Shown: one piece after another, positions 1 through 8,579 of the stretch
Layout of the letters: each line of letters opens with the position of its first letter
Numbering within the stretch: position 1 is the first letter of the stretch
Notes under the pieces: model-generated
What the model was told of the DNA's origin: nothing
What the model saw: the letters and a program-made list of their open reading frames with translations, nothing else
The model's database searches: none
Assembly (NCBI RefSeq): GCF_021648855.1
Contig: NZ_JAKJHX010000064.1
Coordinates: 1 to 29,481, forward strand
Length of the DNA stretch: 29,481 nucleotides
Direction: 5' to 3'
Source: Tychonema litorale BBK16
GTDB lineage: Bacteria; Cyanobacteriota; Cyanobacteriia; Cyanobacteriales; Microcoleaceae
Program-made: the position numbers and the translations under genes

Positions 1-87
1 ACATCTCGATGAAGTGTCAAGAATCCCCGCGCGTTCACGCCGGGGAGTATGTCAAATCTATCAAATCAAATGAATTGACACGGAGGA

Positions 88-200
88 TACGGCAGTGCCG
101 TTTCCCTACCCCGATTAATTGTAGGGAAACGGCACTACCGTGTCCTGACTGTGGTGTAACATTAATTCCGATGCTACCGGATTTGAGATTAATCATCCGG
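88..200. repeat. Inverted repeat with conserved tail, dispersed family copy 1
   Basis: Two near-perfect arms around a short A/T loop form a strong hairpin. The left arm ends in ggcagtgccgtttcccta and the right arm begins tagggaaacggcactacc. A tail follows with attaattccgatgctaccgg. Related sequence occurs at 6888-6945 and 19612-19675, so this is a dispersed element. It lies just downstream of the leftward ispG and could also help end its transcript, but no T-run follows the stem. No gene is supported in 1-211. Confidence 0.7.
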
Positions 201-211
201 CATCCATTCCC

Positions 212-1432
212 TTAAGGTTCCACCCAGCGATCGTCCGATTTAATCAAATCAATCAATTCTTCCACACCTCTGTCCTCCGGCACCTTCTTAATTTCATCTC
301 GGCCCCGGTACAGCGAAATATAGCCAGCCTGCTTCCCCACATAACCATAGTCAGCATCAGCCATTTCTCCTGGCCCATTGACAATACAGCCCATTACTGC
401 TATGTCCAAACCCGTGAGATGCTTCGTAGCCTCTCTCACTTTGTGCAGCACATCCTCTAAATTGAACAAAGTACGGCCACAGGAAGGACAAGCCACATAC
501 TCAACCATCGTTTTCCGCAGTCCCAAGGCTTGCAGAATGCTGTAGCAAACAGGAATTTCCTTTTCTGGGGCCTCTGTCAGGGACACGCGGATGGTGTCGC
601 CGATGCCGTCAGCCAATAGCGGTGCGATGCCGGCGGTGGACTTGATGCGGCCATATTCGCCGTCGCCAGCTTCCGTAACGCCCAAATGCAGCGGGTAATC
701 CATACCTAATTCGTCCATCCGGTGTGCCATCAAGCGGTAAGCGGCAACCATTACCGGGGCGCGAGAGGCTTTCAGGGAAATCACGATGTTGCGGAAGTCG
801 AGGGATTCGCAAATTTTGATGAATTCCAGGGCCGACTCTACCATGCCTTGGGGGGTGTCGCCGTAGGTGAACAGCATCCGTTCGGCGAGGGAACCGTGAT
901 TGACTCCGATTCGCAAAGCTTTGCCTTGATCTCGGAGGGAAATCACCAGCGGTTCGAGGGTTTCGCGGATTTTTTCGCCAATTTCGGCGAATTCGGATTC
1001 GGTATATTCGGTTCTGTCGGCTTTCGGTTTCTCGAACACGTACAAACCCGGATTGATTCTCACCTTGTCTACGTGTTTGGCCACTTCCAGGGCGATTTTC
1101 ATGCCGTTGTGGTGGACATCGGCAACGAGGGGGACTGTTTGGTAGGTAGCGATCAGTTTTTGCTTGATTTCGGCTAAGGCTTTCGCGTGGGCCATGCTGG
1201 GCACGGTGACGCGGACGATTTCGCAGCCAATTTCGTGCAATCGCCGAATTCCAGCTACCGAACCATCGATGTCGAGGGTGTCTTCGTTAATCATCGACTG
1301 TACGACGACTGGGTAGCCGCCGCCGATCGTGATACTGCCGACTTTGACGGGACGGGTTTTGCGGCGTTTGATGCTGGTGTCGAAGGTTGGTTGAGGGTTG
1401 GGGGTTTTGGTTGGATTTGGTAGAGTTTGCAT
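212..1432 (-). CDS. ispG: 4-hydroxy-3-methylbut-2-enyl diphosphate synthase (IspG/GcpE)
   Basis: IspG catalyses the penultimate step of the MEP isoprenoid pathway, reducing the cyclic diphosphate MEcPP to HMBPP in the cytosol. In cyanobacteria it is expected to use ferredoxin as electron donor. The N-terminal TIM-barrel part carries the family start ([20 protein letters not shown]). The C-terminal Fe-S domain shows CPSC (C315, C318) and CIVNGPGE (C349, E356), the expected [4Fe-4S] ligands. The length of 406 residues is normal for the cyanobacterial type. The start was chosen because the proline-rich leader before [10 protein letters not shown] is common in cyanobacterial homologs; a start nearer that motif cannot be excluded. 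It is transcribed alone, with 425 bases free upstream. Assignment is very secure. Confidence 0.97.
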   Translation of the reverse strand: MQTLPNPTKTPNPQPTFDTSIKRRKTRPVKVGSITIGGGYPVVVQSMINEDTLDIDGSVAGIRRLHEIGCEIVRVTVPSMAHAKALAEIKQKLIATYQTVPLVADVHHNGMKIALEVAKHVDKVRINPGLYVFEKPKADRTEYTESEFAEIGEKIRETLEPLVISLRDQGKALRIGVNHGSLAERMLFTYGDTPQGMVESALEFIKICESLDFRNIVISLKASRAPVMVAAYRLMAHRMDELGMDYPLHLGVTEAGDGEYGRIKSTAGIAPLLADGIGDTIRVSLTEAPEKEIPVCYSILQALGLRKTMVEYVACPSCGRTLFNLEDVLHKVREATKHLTGLDIAVMGCIVNGPGEMADADYGYVGKQAGYISLYRGRDEIKKVPEDRGVEELIDLIKSDDRWVEP

Positions 1433-1857
1433 AATTGATTGCTGGTGTTCTGTAATTAGAGTCTATAAAAATTGTGTCTGCTGTTTTTTAGGTTTGCACA
1501 GAAAGGGTCAGTTTGGGCAAAGAGGTTTTGGGATTTAGGATTCTTAATGGGGGATTGTGGCGAATTTGTCGATCGCAATTATGTCGGAAAAGGGCGATCG
1601 AACTAAAAGCCAACCATCACCGGGAAGGCGAACTGAAGTTGGGATGGTGGAACTAAACCCAACCTACAAAATACAGTTAAAATACAGGCTAGGCCGAGAT
1701 AAAAATTAATATGGGTTGGCGGTGAGGAGAATGGTTTGGACACCGGGGCAGGGGTTAAATGGCGATCGGTATATTATTAGTCGTAGGGTGTGTCGCCTCG
1801 AAAATTCCTCAACAAAAATCGACAATCTCATAGCGACGCACCTTACCAAATACTCGA
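1433..1857. other. Intergenic stretch with short inverted repeats, no gene seen
   Basis: No convincing ORF was found. It should hold the leftward ispG promoter, but no clear -35/-10 pair is visible. A small stem pairs gttggg (1638-1643) with cccaac (1658-1663) in a sequence of a type often repeated in cyanobacterial spacers. A second inverted repeat (1785-1845) lies against the end of the Phd-like gene. Confidence 0.6.
1785..1845. repeat. Inverted repeat next to orphan antitoxin
   Basis: Arms agggtgtgtcgcc (1785-1797) and agcgacgcacctt (1832-1844) pair with about two mismatches across a loop of roughly 35 bases. This resembles the small non-coding inverted-repeat elements (MITE-like) common in filamentous cyanobacteria. 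No transposase is present. It abuts the 3' end of the antitoxin gene at 1858. Confidence 0.5.
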
Positions 1858-2073
1858 TCAAATAAATGTTGGCGCAGTTAAATCTTCAAAATATTTTACT
1901 TTCCCCCGCATATCCTTAAATAATTCTTCAGTTGAAAGAGACTTTTCATACTGAGAAATTCTCACAACTGGTTTATTCCCATCCATTACTAAAATTTCTT
2001 CGCCTTCAAGCTCGACAAGTCGCAAAAATTTTAGTAATTGAGCTGTTAATTGACTTTTGTCTATGGTTTTCAT
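1858..2073 (-). CDS. Phd/YefM-family antitoxin-like protein
   Basis: This 71-residue protein has the Phd/YefM layout: an N-terminal segment (SQLTAQLLKFLRLVE) followed by the EGEEILVMDGNKPVVRIS strand pair that matches the DNA-binding fold, then a short acidic tail (STEELFKDMRGKVKYFEDL) of the kind that usually wraps the toxin. Such antitoxins normally sit directly before a Doc, YoeB/RelE or PIN toxin gene. Here nothing coding follows on the same strand down to ispG; instead an inverted repeat begins within about 15 bases. It is therefore either a solitary antitoxin or a plain regulator. Family assignment is good; the partner is unknown. Confidence 0.75.
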   Translation of the reverse strand: MKTIDKSQLTAQLLKFLRLVELEGEEILVMDGNKPVVRISQYEKSLSTEELFKDMRGKVKYFEDLTAPTFI

Positions 2074-2099
2074 AGGACAATGATTGGTAATGAATCTTT

Positions 2100-2612
2100 C
2101 TAATAATCACAAAACAGAGTTTCGCGAGTCTCTCTACCTGTTACTGGATTAGTTCCTTTTGCTACTTTGCAAAGTTTTACCAGCATATCATCTCGCAGCA
2201 GTGTCTCAGTAAAGTCAGCGCCGTCAATGATTGCTCCTTCCAGTTTGGTATTGTAAGCGAAAGCTCCCTCAAGGATCGCATTAGTTAAATTTGCCTTCAT
2301 CATGCGGGCTAAATCTAAAGTAGCACCGGTGAGATTTGCACCGGTGAGATTTGCTTCTTCCATGTTTGCGCCAAACAAGCTGACGCCTTGCAAATCTGCA
2401 TTGCTAAAATTGCTGTTGCGAAGATTAGCTTTGTTAAAGCTGTCGTCATTGAGAGCTCGTCCACTAAAGTCAGCGCCAATGAGGATTTCTTTGTCGTGAT
2501 CTAAAGCGAAGGCTGGTGCGGGATTAATACCGATCGCACCCGTGACAAATATTGCTAAGATCACAAAACTCAGCAAGAAAGTATAAATATGTTGGCGAAT
2601 TCCAGAATTCAT
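2100..2612 (-). CDS. Secreted or thylakoid-lumen pentapeptide repeat protein
   Basis: The chosen start gives about 170 residues beginning [12 protein letters not shown]. It opens with a signal peptide (hydrophobic run [16 protein letters not shown], then [10 protein letters not shown], a good AxA-type cleavage site). The mature part is a run of A(D/N)LxX pentapeptides ([41 protein letters not shown]) that should fold as a right-handed quadrilateral beta-helix. The C-terminal stretch with two cysteines ([16 protein letters not shown]...LFCDY) resembles lumenal pentapeptide proteins of cyanobacteria and chloroplasts. An upstream ATG at 2645 would add 11 residues but would overlap the divergent yraN start, so the inner ATG is preferred. 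Molecular function is unknown. Confidence 0.8.
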   Translation of the reverse strand: MNSGIRQHIYTFLLSFVILAIFVTGAIGINPAPAFALDHDKEILIGADFSGRALNDDSFNKANLRNSNFSNADLQGVSLFGANMEEANLTGANLTGATLDLARMMKANLTNAILEGAFAYNTKLEGAIIDGADFTETLLRDDMLVKLCKVAKGTNPVTGRETRETLFCDY

Positions 2613-2626
2613 AAGAGTTAGAGCTA

Positions 2627-3235
2627 ATGAGCGGTGACAGTTCAAAGTTTAATTTTAGCAGAAAGCGCGATCGCCCGGTCGCAGATACCGACTCCAATTC
2701 CCCCCCACCATCATCCAACTCTCGCGACATCGGCACTTTCGGAGAAAACTTAGTCGCGGAGTGGTTGCAGCACCAAGGCTGGAAAATCTTGCACCGCCAA
2801 TGGCATTGTCGCTGGGGAGAAATTGACATCATCGCACTGGAAACAGATGAAAATCGCGAAATTAATGAAAATCAGGAATATTCCCAACGCCCAATGCCCG
2901 ATTCCCAATGCCCGATTCCCAATGCCCAATTTCCGACTTTAGTATTTGTAGAGGTCAAAACTCGGCGTCGGGGAAATTGGGATGCCGATGGAATGCTAGC
3001 TGTTACTGTGGCCAAACAAGCAAAACTTTGGCAAACAGCCGAAATATTTTTAAGTAATCATCCAGATTTAGTCAATCATTCTTGTCGCTTTGATGTCGCC
3101 CTTGTCAGGTGTGAACCGATCGGGCAAAAAAACAGTAAAATATTATCCTCAACGGCTGCGAACTCTCAAGTCCCACTTACAGACAGCAACCGCTTTACTT
3201 TGCAACAATATATTCGATCGGCTTTCAGCAATTAG
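2627..3235 (+). CDS. YraN/UPF0102 family nuclease-fold protein with repeat-derived insertion
   Basis: YraN proteins have a PD-(D/E)XK endonuclease-like fold; their role is unsettled, though links to Holliday junction or recombination enzymes have been proposed. Visible motifs are [12 protein letters not shown] (E40), WGEIDIIA (E65, D67), FVEVKTR (E109, K111) and CRFDVALV. The family normally runs straight from GEIDLIA... to LVFVEVK with about ten residues between. Here about 30 separate them, and residues 85-102 are encoded by a tandem of cccaatgcccgatt-type units. The 202 residues compare with roughly 120-170 in typical members; a Ser/Pro-rich N-terminal segment (about 1-33) and a long tail also add length. 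Its ATG is only 14 bases from the divergent pentapeptide gene's start. Confidence 0.85.
   Translation: MSGDSSKFNFSRKRDRPVADTDSNSPPPSSNSRDIGTFGENLVAEWLQHQGWKILHRQWHCRWGEIDIIALETDENREINENQEYSQRPMPDSQCPIPNAQFPTLVFVEVKTRRRGNWDADGMLAVTVAKQAKLWQTAEIFLSNHPDLVNHSCRFDVALVRCEPIGQKNSKILSSTAANSQVPLTDSNRFTLQQYIRSAFSN
2881..2932 (+). repeat. Tandem CCCAATG-type repeat inside yraN
   Basis: Units such as cccaatgcccgatt are repeated in tandem and read in frame as part of the YraN protein. Similar C/ATG-rich heptamers occur between genes at 5363-5437, so this is a short tandem repeat usually found in spacers that here lies inside a gene. Confidence 0.8.
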
Positions 3236-3342
3236 AAATGTCACCCGATTTGAGATTGTAGGTGTTAGATTGTAGATGTTAGAGTATGGAATTGCTCAAG
3301 CTGTGGCGATCGCGATCGCAGCCAATTTCTTCGCCAATCAAC

Positions 3343-3732
3343 TTAGGCCAGAGTTTCTGGACAATATCCCAGACCCTTGACAAATTGTTGGCGAAACGCT
3401 TCAATTTCTCTACGATCGGGACTTCCGTGACAAACCACTGCCACCTGGTAACGGCGCATCACACTGAGGGGCGATTGTCCCGTTTCCAAACTCCAAAGTG
3501 CCATTTGGAGGCGAATTTCAGGATCGTAAGGAATCCCAAGTTCATTCATAAACGCCCGGAAATCTCCGTGCATTTCTGGAGTTAAATATTGGCTCATTTT
3601 CACTTTCACCACCCAGCCGTCAATTTGGTGAATAACAGTGATAAATTGCAAAGGAAGATGATGAGCCGTGCGTAGGTAATCCACGACTCTCAGAGTAAGG
3701 CTAGTATTGGCGATGTAGTAGAGGTATTCCAT
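3343..3732 (-). CDS. Conserved-looking hypothetical protein, 129 residues
   Basis: I do not recognise the family. The protein starts MEYLYYIANTSLTLRVVDYL and shows no signal peptide or membrane segment. It looks like a mixed alpha/beta soluble domain with WVVKVKMSQYLTPEMHGDFRAFM in the centre and a basic, aromatic C-terminal half (MRRYQVAVVCHGSPDRREIEAF). A good ribosome-binding site (aaaggaac) sits a few bases before the ATG at 3732, and codon use resembles the neighbours, so it is probably expressed. It is transcribed alone and leftward, divergent from queA. The antisense frame at 3286-3585 is a shadow. Confidence 0.7.
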   Translation of the reverse strand: MEYLYYIANTSLTLRVVDYLRTAHHLPLQFITVIHQIDGWVVKVKMSQYLTPEMHGDFRAFMNELGIPYDPEIRLQMALWSLETGQSPLSVMRRYQVAVVCHGSPDRREIEAFRQQFVKGLGYCPETLA

Positions 3733-3877
3733 AACGTTCCTTTGAGCAAAGCTGATACTACATCTCTATCCTCGCGGACTATACCCGCCACCACAAGGGG
3801 AAAAGCACCCGACTTTGGATGGGGGTTTTTACCCAATTTGTTGCCTAGTTGACAGATTTTTGACAGGAATTCAAGAC

Positions 3878-5035
3878 ATGACAGAGATAGACTGGTCTTT
3901 GGACAGTTATGACTACGAACTTCCGCCCGATCGCATTGCCCAAAATCCCGTAGTGCCGAGGGACAGTTCCCGCTTGCTGGCTGTAGATTCTCCCAGCACC
4001 CAACAACACCGGATTTTCCAGGATTTGCCGGATTTACTGCAACCTGGAGATTTGCTGGTACTGAACAATACTCGCGTCCTCCCAGCTAGGCTTTATGGGC
4101 ACAAACCCAACGGCCCGGCGGTGGAGATCTTGTTAATGGAAGAACGTCAGCATAACTGCTGGCTGGCTTTGGTTAAGCCCGGAAAACGCTTGAAGTTGGG
4201 AGCAAAAATTGAGTTCGATCCGATCGCCCCAGAGTGCCATGAGGAAGTCGCAGGCCCTTGTTGCTGTATTCCCCAAGGCATCGTCGCCACACTACCCGAT
4301 CATCGCCTGACGGCGACAGTTGTAGCCAGAGATGACGCCACAGGAGGGCGCTTGTTGGAGTTTGACCTGCCGACAGAGACGTCTCTAATACCGTTTTTGG
4401 ACGAATATGGCCACGTACCACTCCCACCATACATTGATAATTCTCAAGCTGCGCCGGAACAGTACCAGACTGTTTATGCCGATCAACTAGGGGCGATCGC
4501 AGCACCCACCGCCGGTCTACACTTTACCGAAGACTTGTTCGCCCGCTTAGAGCAGCGTGGAATCGAAAGAACTTTTATCACCCTCCACGTTGGGGTAGGA
4601 ACTTTTCGCCCCGTAGAGGTAGAAGATGTGACGACTCACAAAATGCACGGAGAATGGCTAGAAGTGTCTGCCGCTACGGTTGAAAAAATCCGCGAAACCA
4701 AGGCTAGAGGCGGGCGGGTTATTGCCGTGGGTACGACAGCAGTACGAGCTTTAGAGGGGGCGGCGGCGGCCACAGAAACCCCAATTGGTGATTCTCCCTT
4801 GCAACCATTTTCCGGCCAGACAAATTTGTTTATTTATCCAGGCTACAAATGGCAGGTTGTAGATGGGATGATTACCAATTTTCACTTACCCCGCTCTACT
4901 TTGCTGATGATGCTCAGTGCGATGATTGGTCGATCGCGGATGCTAGATTTATATCAAGAGGCGATCGCTCAGCAATACCGCTTTTATTCCTTTGGCGATG
5001 CCATGCTAATTTTGCCACAAGCAAAAACAGATTAA
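3878..5035 (+). CDS. queA: tRNA preQ1(34) S-adenosylmethionine ribosyltransferase-isomerase (QueA)
   Basis: QueA transfers and isomerises the ribosyl group of S-adenosylmethionine onto preQ1 at the wobble position of GUN-anticodon tRNAs, giving epoxyqueuosine. The protein shows the family start ([14 protein letters not shown]), [26 protein letters not shown] (residues 208-217), [23 protein letters not shown] and the C-terminal [18 protein letters not shown]. The ATG at 3878 gives 385 residues and places the family's usual start at the terminus, with AGGA about 10 bases upstream. The frame is open back to 3815, but the extra 21 residues do not resemble QueA. A perfect hairpin follows the stop codon. 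Assignment is secure. Confidence 0.96.
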   Translation: MTEIDWSLDSYDYELPPDRIAQNPVVPRDSSRLLAVDSPSTQQHRIFQDLPDLLQPGDLLVLNNTRVLPARLYGHKPNGPAVEILLMEERQHNCWLALVKPGKRLKLGAKIEFDPIAPECHEEVAGPCCCIPQGIVATLPDHRLTATVVARDDATGGRLLEFDLPTETSLIPFLDEYGHVPLPPYIDNSQAAPEQYQTVYADQLGAIAAPTAGLHFTEDLFARLEQRGIERTFITLHVGVGTFRPVEVEDVTTHKMHGEWLEVSAATVEKIRETKARGGRVIAVGTTAVRALEGAAAATETPIGDSPLQPFSGQTNLFIYPGYKWQVVDGMITNFHLPRSTLLMMLSAMIGRSRMLDLYQEAIAQQYRFYSFGDAMLILPQAKTD

Positions 5036-5041
5036 ATAATG

Positions 5042-5066
5042 GGGCATTGGGAGGAACCCAATGCCC
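5042..5066. terminator. Hairpin between convergent queA and rpmF
   Basis: A perfect 10-bp stem, gggcattggg / cccaatgccc, closes a 5-base loop (aggaa). It lies 6 bases after the queA stop and 12 bases after the leftward rpmF stop. Neither side has a long T-run, so it is probably a weak, possibly bidirectional terminator. Confidence 0.6.
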
Positions 5067-5078
5067 TGTATTCTCTGT

Positions 5079-5252
5079 TTATTCTTCGTCTTCTGCTTCA
5101 TTACCGGGATACACAAAACTGTTGGAACGACCAGTCAGAACTGATTTGCCCAGGGACAAAGCTTTCTGAGCTGCCACCACAGCCTTGCGCTTCCAAGTTG
5201 CCTTACGCATATTCTTCTTGGATTTTGAGGTTTTCTTCTTAGGAACTGCCAT
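5079..5252 (-). CDS. rpmF: 50S ribosomal protein L32
   Basis: This small basic protein of 57 residues begins [20 protein letters not shown], the typical cyanobacterial and plastid L32 start, and continues with the conserved [27 protein letters not shown]. It is a component of the large ribosomal subunit. The zinc-binding cysteines of some bacterial L32 proteins are absent, as in the usual cyanobacterial C-minus form. The ATG at 5252 is chosen over an upstream in-frame ATG at 5291 because L32 always begins with MAVPK. It converges with queA. Confidence 0.96.
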   Translation of the reverse strand: MAVPKKKTSKSKKNMRKATWKRKAVVAAQKALSLGKSVLTGRSNSFVYPGNEAEDEE

Positions 5253-5659
5253 GACTGTAAATACTTGCTGCTGATATAGACAAACAAACATTCTAGCCGA
5301 TTGTGCCCATCATCGCGACACGCGATCGACGGAAATGCCATTGAATTGACTAATCAATCGAAAATGCAAAACCCAAAATCCCAAATTGCCCCATGCCCCA
5401 TGCCCCCATACCCCATGCCCCATGCCCCATACCCCATTTCAAGTGAGTAATTCACTGTAGTAATTCTTAACGCCAGCAACATATTCCCAGGGTCGAGAGG
5501 TTGGTACACTAGATAGCGTGGAAATTACAGCAGCTTTATCTCCGTTGATTCCAACCTGAGCGCGCTACCGTGATTGCCTGAAAAAATGAGACACGCAGGC
5601 GATCGCAGTACCCGATACCTGACACTCAAAGTAGTCATAAACAGAAATCCAATAAAAAT
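5253..5659. other. Spacer upstream of acsF with heptamer repeats
   Basis: It should contain the leftward rpmF promoter and the acsF promoter, but neither has a clear consensus. A C-rich short tandem repeat fills 5363-5437. Nearer acsF, gattgcctg (5572-5580) can pair with caggcgatc (5596-5604), a possible leader hairpin. No small ORF or tRNA was recognised. Confidence 0.6.
5363..5437. repeat. Short tandem repeat, CCCCATG/CCCCATA units
   Basis: After an imperfect start (aacccaaaatcccaaattg), units of ccccatg and ccccata repeat about eight to nine times. This is the short tandemly repeated repetitive sequence type known from cyanobacterial spacers, and is similar to the repeat that invades yraN at 2881-2932. 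Confidence 0.85.
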
Positions 5660-6736
5660 ATGGTAGATTCCCTCAGAAAACCCACTTTTGCAGAAACTCA
5701 GCAGGAAGCAAAAGTCCCAGCCAAAGAAACTATCCTCACTCCGAGATTTTACACAACAGACTTTGAAGAGATGGCCAAAATGGACATCTCCATCAACGAA
5801 GCCGAACTAGAAGCAATTATCCAAGAGTTCCGCGTTGACTACAACAAAAACCACTTCGTCCGGGATGAAGAATTCGCTCAATCTTGGGATCACATCGACG
5901 GCGAAAAGCGTCGCTTGTTCATTGAATTCCTCGAACGTTCTTGCACCGCTGAATTTTCTGGCTTCCTGCTTTACAAAGAATTGGGACGCAGACTCAAAGG
6001 AAAAAATCCAGTCCTAGCCGAAGGTTTCTTGCTGATGTCGCGGGATGAAGCGCGTCACGCAGGCTTCCTAAACAAGGCAATTTCCGACTTTGATTTGTCC
6101 CTCGATTTGGGTTTCCTCACCAAAAGCCGCAGTTACACCTTCTTTAAACCCAAGTTCATTTTCTACGCTACTTACCTATCTGAAAAGATTGGTTATTGGC
6201 GCTACATCACAATTTATCAGCACTTAAAAGCTCATCCTGAACACCAAATTTATCCAATTTTCCGATTCTTTGAAAATTGGTGTCAAGACGAAAACCGCCA
6301 CGGAGACTTCTTCGATGCGGTGATGAGAGCTCAGCCTCAGATGTTGAACGATTGGCGCGCCAAACTTTGGTGCCGCTTCTTCCTGCTGTCGGTATTCGCC
6401 ACAATGTATCTCAATGATATCCAACGTGGTGGTTTTTATCGATCGCTCGGACTAGATGCTCGCGAGTATGACATCGAAGTCATCAAAAAGACCAACGAAA
6501 CCGCTGGCCGAGTATTCCCAGTCATGCTAGATGTGAACAATCCAGAGTTTTATGAACGCCTGGATGTTTGCCTCAAGAACAATCAGGAATTGACAGCAAT
6601 TGTAGCTTCTAATACTCCGAAGTTCTTGCAATTGTTCCAAAAATTGCCTCTGTATTTGTCCAATGGCTGGCAATTAGTGAAGCTTTACTTCATGAAGACA
6701 ATTGAGTCACCTTCTGTTGAAGGTGCAGTCCGTTAA
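5660..6736 (+). CDS. acsF: Mg-protoporphyrin IX monomethyl ester oxidative cyclase (AcsF/ChlA)
   Basis: AcsF is the diiron, oxygen-dependent subunit that forms the fifth ring (E) of chlorophyll, converting Mg-protoporphyrin monomethyl ester to divinyl protochlorophyllide at the membrane surface. The protein (358 residues, normal length) carries two E-X(n)-DExRH diiron motifs: E98 with DEARH at 129-133, and E174 with DENRH at 210-214. [14 protein letters not shown] near the N-terminus and the C-terminal FMKTIESP are typical. Cyanobacteria often carry two cyclases, one for low oxygen; this sequence alone does not tell which one this is. It is a single-gene unit with a clear terminator. Confidence 0.96.
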   Translation: MVDSLRKPTFAETQQEAKVPAKETILTPRFYTTDFEEMAKMDISINEAELEAIIQEFRVDYNKNHFVRDEEFAQSWDHIDGEKRRLFIEFLERSCTAEFSGFLLYKELGRRLKGKNPVLAEGFLLMSRDEARHAGFLNKAISDFDLSLDLGFLTKSRSYTFFKPKFIFYATYLSEKIGYWRYITIYQHLKAHPEHQIYPIFRFFENWCQDENRHGDFFDAVMRAQPQMLNDWRAKLWCRFFLLSVFATMYLNDIQRGGFYRSLGLDAREYDIEVIKKTNETAGRVFPVMLDVNNPEFYERLDVCLKNNQELTAIVASNTPKFLQLFQKLPLYLSNGWQLVKLYFMKTIESPSVEGAVR

Positions 6737-6762
6737 GTTTTGATTTTTTACCCTCTGTTATG

Positions 6763-6794
6763 GCGGTTCTGTGGTAAGCAGAGCCGCTTTTTTT
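6763..6794 (+). terminator. Rho-independent terminator of acsF
   Basis: The stem gcggttctg (6763-6771) pairs with cagagccgc (6779-6787) with one G-T pair and a 7-base loop, followed at once by seven T residues. It lies 27 bases after the acsF stop codon. Confidence 0.85.
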
Positions 6795-6826
6795 AGTCCT
6801 TTCGGGCCCAAAGAATTAGGATTATT

Positions 6827-6868
6827 GAACCGCGAAGACGCGAAGGACACGAAGGAAGAAGGAAGAAG
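6827..6868 (+). repeat. CGCGAAGACGC-type dispersed repeat, copy 1
   Basis: It begins gaaccgcgaagacgcgaagg and continues into a GGAAGAA run. An inverted, slightly diverged copy lies at 26815-26862 between the two permease genes. Confidence 0.75.
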
Positions 6869-6887
6869 TTGATAATGATGAAACACA

Positions 6888-6945
6888 ATGCGGTGTCTCT
6901 ACCCCAAAATAATATTAATTCTGATGCCAACGGATTTGATATGAG
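6888..6945 (+). repeat. Partial copy of the hairpin-tail repeat family, copy 2
   Basis: It carries gtgtctctaccccaaaataa, nearly identical to the left arm and loop at 19629-19648, joined directly to attaattctgatgccaacgg, which matches the tail of the copy at 88-200. The right arm of the hairpin is missing. Confidence 0.65.
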
Positions 6946-7042
6946 ACAATGGATAGAATGGCAGTAGCACAGTACAGCAACTAAACTCAGTATTTTTAAA
7001 TTAGCTCTCTAAAATCTAGCATCTACTATTTTCTGCTATCCT

Positions 7043-8557
7043 ATGAAATTGAACAAACAACAATTCAACAAATCAACTTGGATTTTCCCCCTGGGAATGC
7101 TCGGCGTTTTCCTCTTTTCCTTAACTCTCCGGTTTTGGGAACTAGAGCGATTTAACACTTTAGTATTTGACGAAGTTTACTACGCTAAATTTGCCAACGA
7201 TTATCTCACCAAAACGCCTTTTTTCAACGCTCACCCGCCTCTGAGCCAGTACATAATTGCGATCGGCATCTGGATCGGAACTCACCTTCCCTTCGGCAAA
7301 ACCGCCATCAACACTATGGCTGGTTCCCAACTTTCTCCTTGGGATTACCGCTGGCTAAATGCTCTCACAGGCTCCTTTATTCCCCTAGTTGTGGGAGCAT
7401 TAGCCTATCAGCTAGTTAAACGCCATAGTTATGCTTTTCTTGCGGCTTTATTCGCAGCCTGTGATGGTTTATTCTTGGTCGAATCTCGCTACGCCCTAAA
7501 TAACATTTATCTGGTTTTATTTGGAATATTAGGTCAATTATTTATCCTGAAATCCGTCGAAGCAGAAGGCAAAAAGCGCTGGAATTGGTTAATACTAGCA
7601 GGTATATTTTTCGGCGCTTCTGCTGCTATCAAATGGAACGGATTGTGGTTTCTATTGGGAACTTATTTAATTTTAATTTGTGCTTGGATAGTCCGCATTA
7701 TTCAAAATAATAGAGGAGAATCAGAATTTGAAAACCAGGGATTATCAAAATTACTTCCGGCGGAAAGTCCCGTACAAAAATTGACTAAACTCAACTTCTT
7801 AGAAGTAGGGCTAAGTTTAGCTATTATTCCTATTATAGTTTACAGCATCTCTTGGATTCCTCATCTGCAACTCAATCCAACCCCCGATTTCTGGCAGATG
7901 CAAACGGAAATTTTGACTTATCACCAGCGAATTAAGAGCGGCCCAGATGTGCATCCTTATTGTTCCGCCTGGTACGGTTGGCCTTTGATGCTGCGCCCGA
8001 TCGTCTATTTCTACAAAACAGCTACCAATAATGCACCACCAGACCCGGTTTTGCCATCTTTGCCAACCGGTACAACCAAGACAATTTTTGACGTTCACGC
8101 GATGGGAAATCCCGCTCTTTGGTGGCTGTCAACCTTGGCTTTAATCTTAGTAATTGGAATTTTAGTACACCGGATTTGGGTATGGCTAAAAACCCGCAAT
8201 GAGGCTTCTGTCGAACTACTCGAACAGCACCAGCCGATTGTGTTTCCGCCAACTACTGAAATGTGGCTGATACTATATTTAATAGTTAACTGGGGAGCTA
8301 ATTTGTTGCCTTGGGTAAAGGTTACTCGCTGCGTATTTTTGTATCATTATATGGGATGTTCTGTATTTGCAACCCTAGCACTTGCTTGGTGGACTGACAG
8401 GTGGTTGCACAGTCCTCAAACTCGCCTCCGAGGAATGGGAGTAACAGTAATTTTTCTGGTTTTAGGTGGTTTTGCTTTCTGGATGCCTATTTATTTGGGA
8501 CTCCCTTTGTCGGAGCTTGAATGGAAAATTCGGATGTGGCTTCCCTCTTGGATTTAA
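7043..8557 (+). CDS. PMT-family (GT39-like) membrane glycosyltransferase
   Basis: This 504-residue multi-spanning protein resembles dolichyl/polyprenyl-phosphate-mannose protein mannosyltransferases, which move a sugar from a lipid carrier onto a protein or lipid on the outer face of the cytoplasmic membrane. Visible are a first membrane segment (about 14-30), the loop motif FDEVYYAKFANDYL with the acidic pair D43-E44, HPPLSQY (64-70), ESRYALNNIYLVLF and GASAAIKWNGLW. About ten to eleven further hydrophobic segments follow. The C-terminal part (YHYMGCSVFATLALAWW) matches the PMT C-terminal module. The acceptor is unknown. Two short-spaced downstream genes suggest an operon. Confidence 0.88.
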   Translation: MKLNKQQFNKSTWIFPLGMLGVFLFSLTLRFWELERFNTLVFDEVYYAKFANDYLTKTPFFNAHPPLSQYIIAIGIWIGTHLPFGKTAINTMAGSQLSPWDYRWLNALTGSFIPLVVGALAYQLVKRHSYAFLAALFAACDGLFLVESRYALNNIYLVLFGILGQLFILKSVEAEGKKRWNWLILAGIFFGASAAIKWNGLWFLLGTYLILICAWIVRIIQNNRGESEFENQGLSKLLPAESPVQKLTKLNFLEVGLSLAIIPIIVYSISWIPHLQLNPTPDFWQMQTEILTYHQRIKSGPDVHPYCSAWYGWPLMLRPIVYFYKTATNNAPPDPVLPSLPTGTTKTIFDVHAMGNPALWWLSTLALILVIGILVHRIWVWLKTRNEASVELLEQHQPIVFPPTTEMWLILYLIVNWGANLLPWVKVTRCVFLYHYMGCSVFATLALAWWTDRWLHSPQTRLRGMGVTVIFLVLGGFAFWMPIYLGLPLSELEWKIRMWLPSWI

Positions 8558-8579
8558 GTTATAATATATCCAAAACATT

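Larger units (their letters stand above)
6737..7042. other. Spacer between acsF and glycosyltransferase, with two dispersed repeats
   Basis: Besides the acsF terminator it holds a GAACCGCGAAGACGCGAAGG-type repeat (6827-6868) and a partial copy of the hairpin-tail family (6888-6945). No ORF was found. A promoter for the gene at 7043 should lie here but no consensus stands out. Confidence 0.6.

Noticed and set aside
9..215. 68-residue ORF at the left edge
   Set aside because: It runs through the inverted repeat and has no recognisable protein features.
722..1423. Two rightward ORFs inside ispG
   Set aside because: They are antisense shadows of a conserved, fully explained gene.
3815..3877. 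Longer QueA start
   Set aside because: The 21 extra residues do not resemble the family, and the inner ATG has a ribosome-binding site and the usual N-terminus.
5441..5570. Possible tRNA or structured RNA upstream of acsF
   Set aside because: The sequence has GGTTGG and CGAG stretches but no cloverleaf could be drawn.
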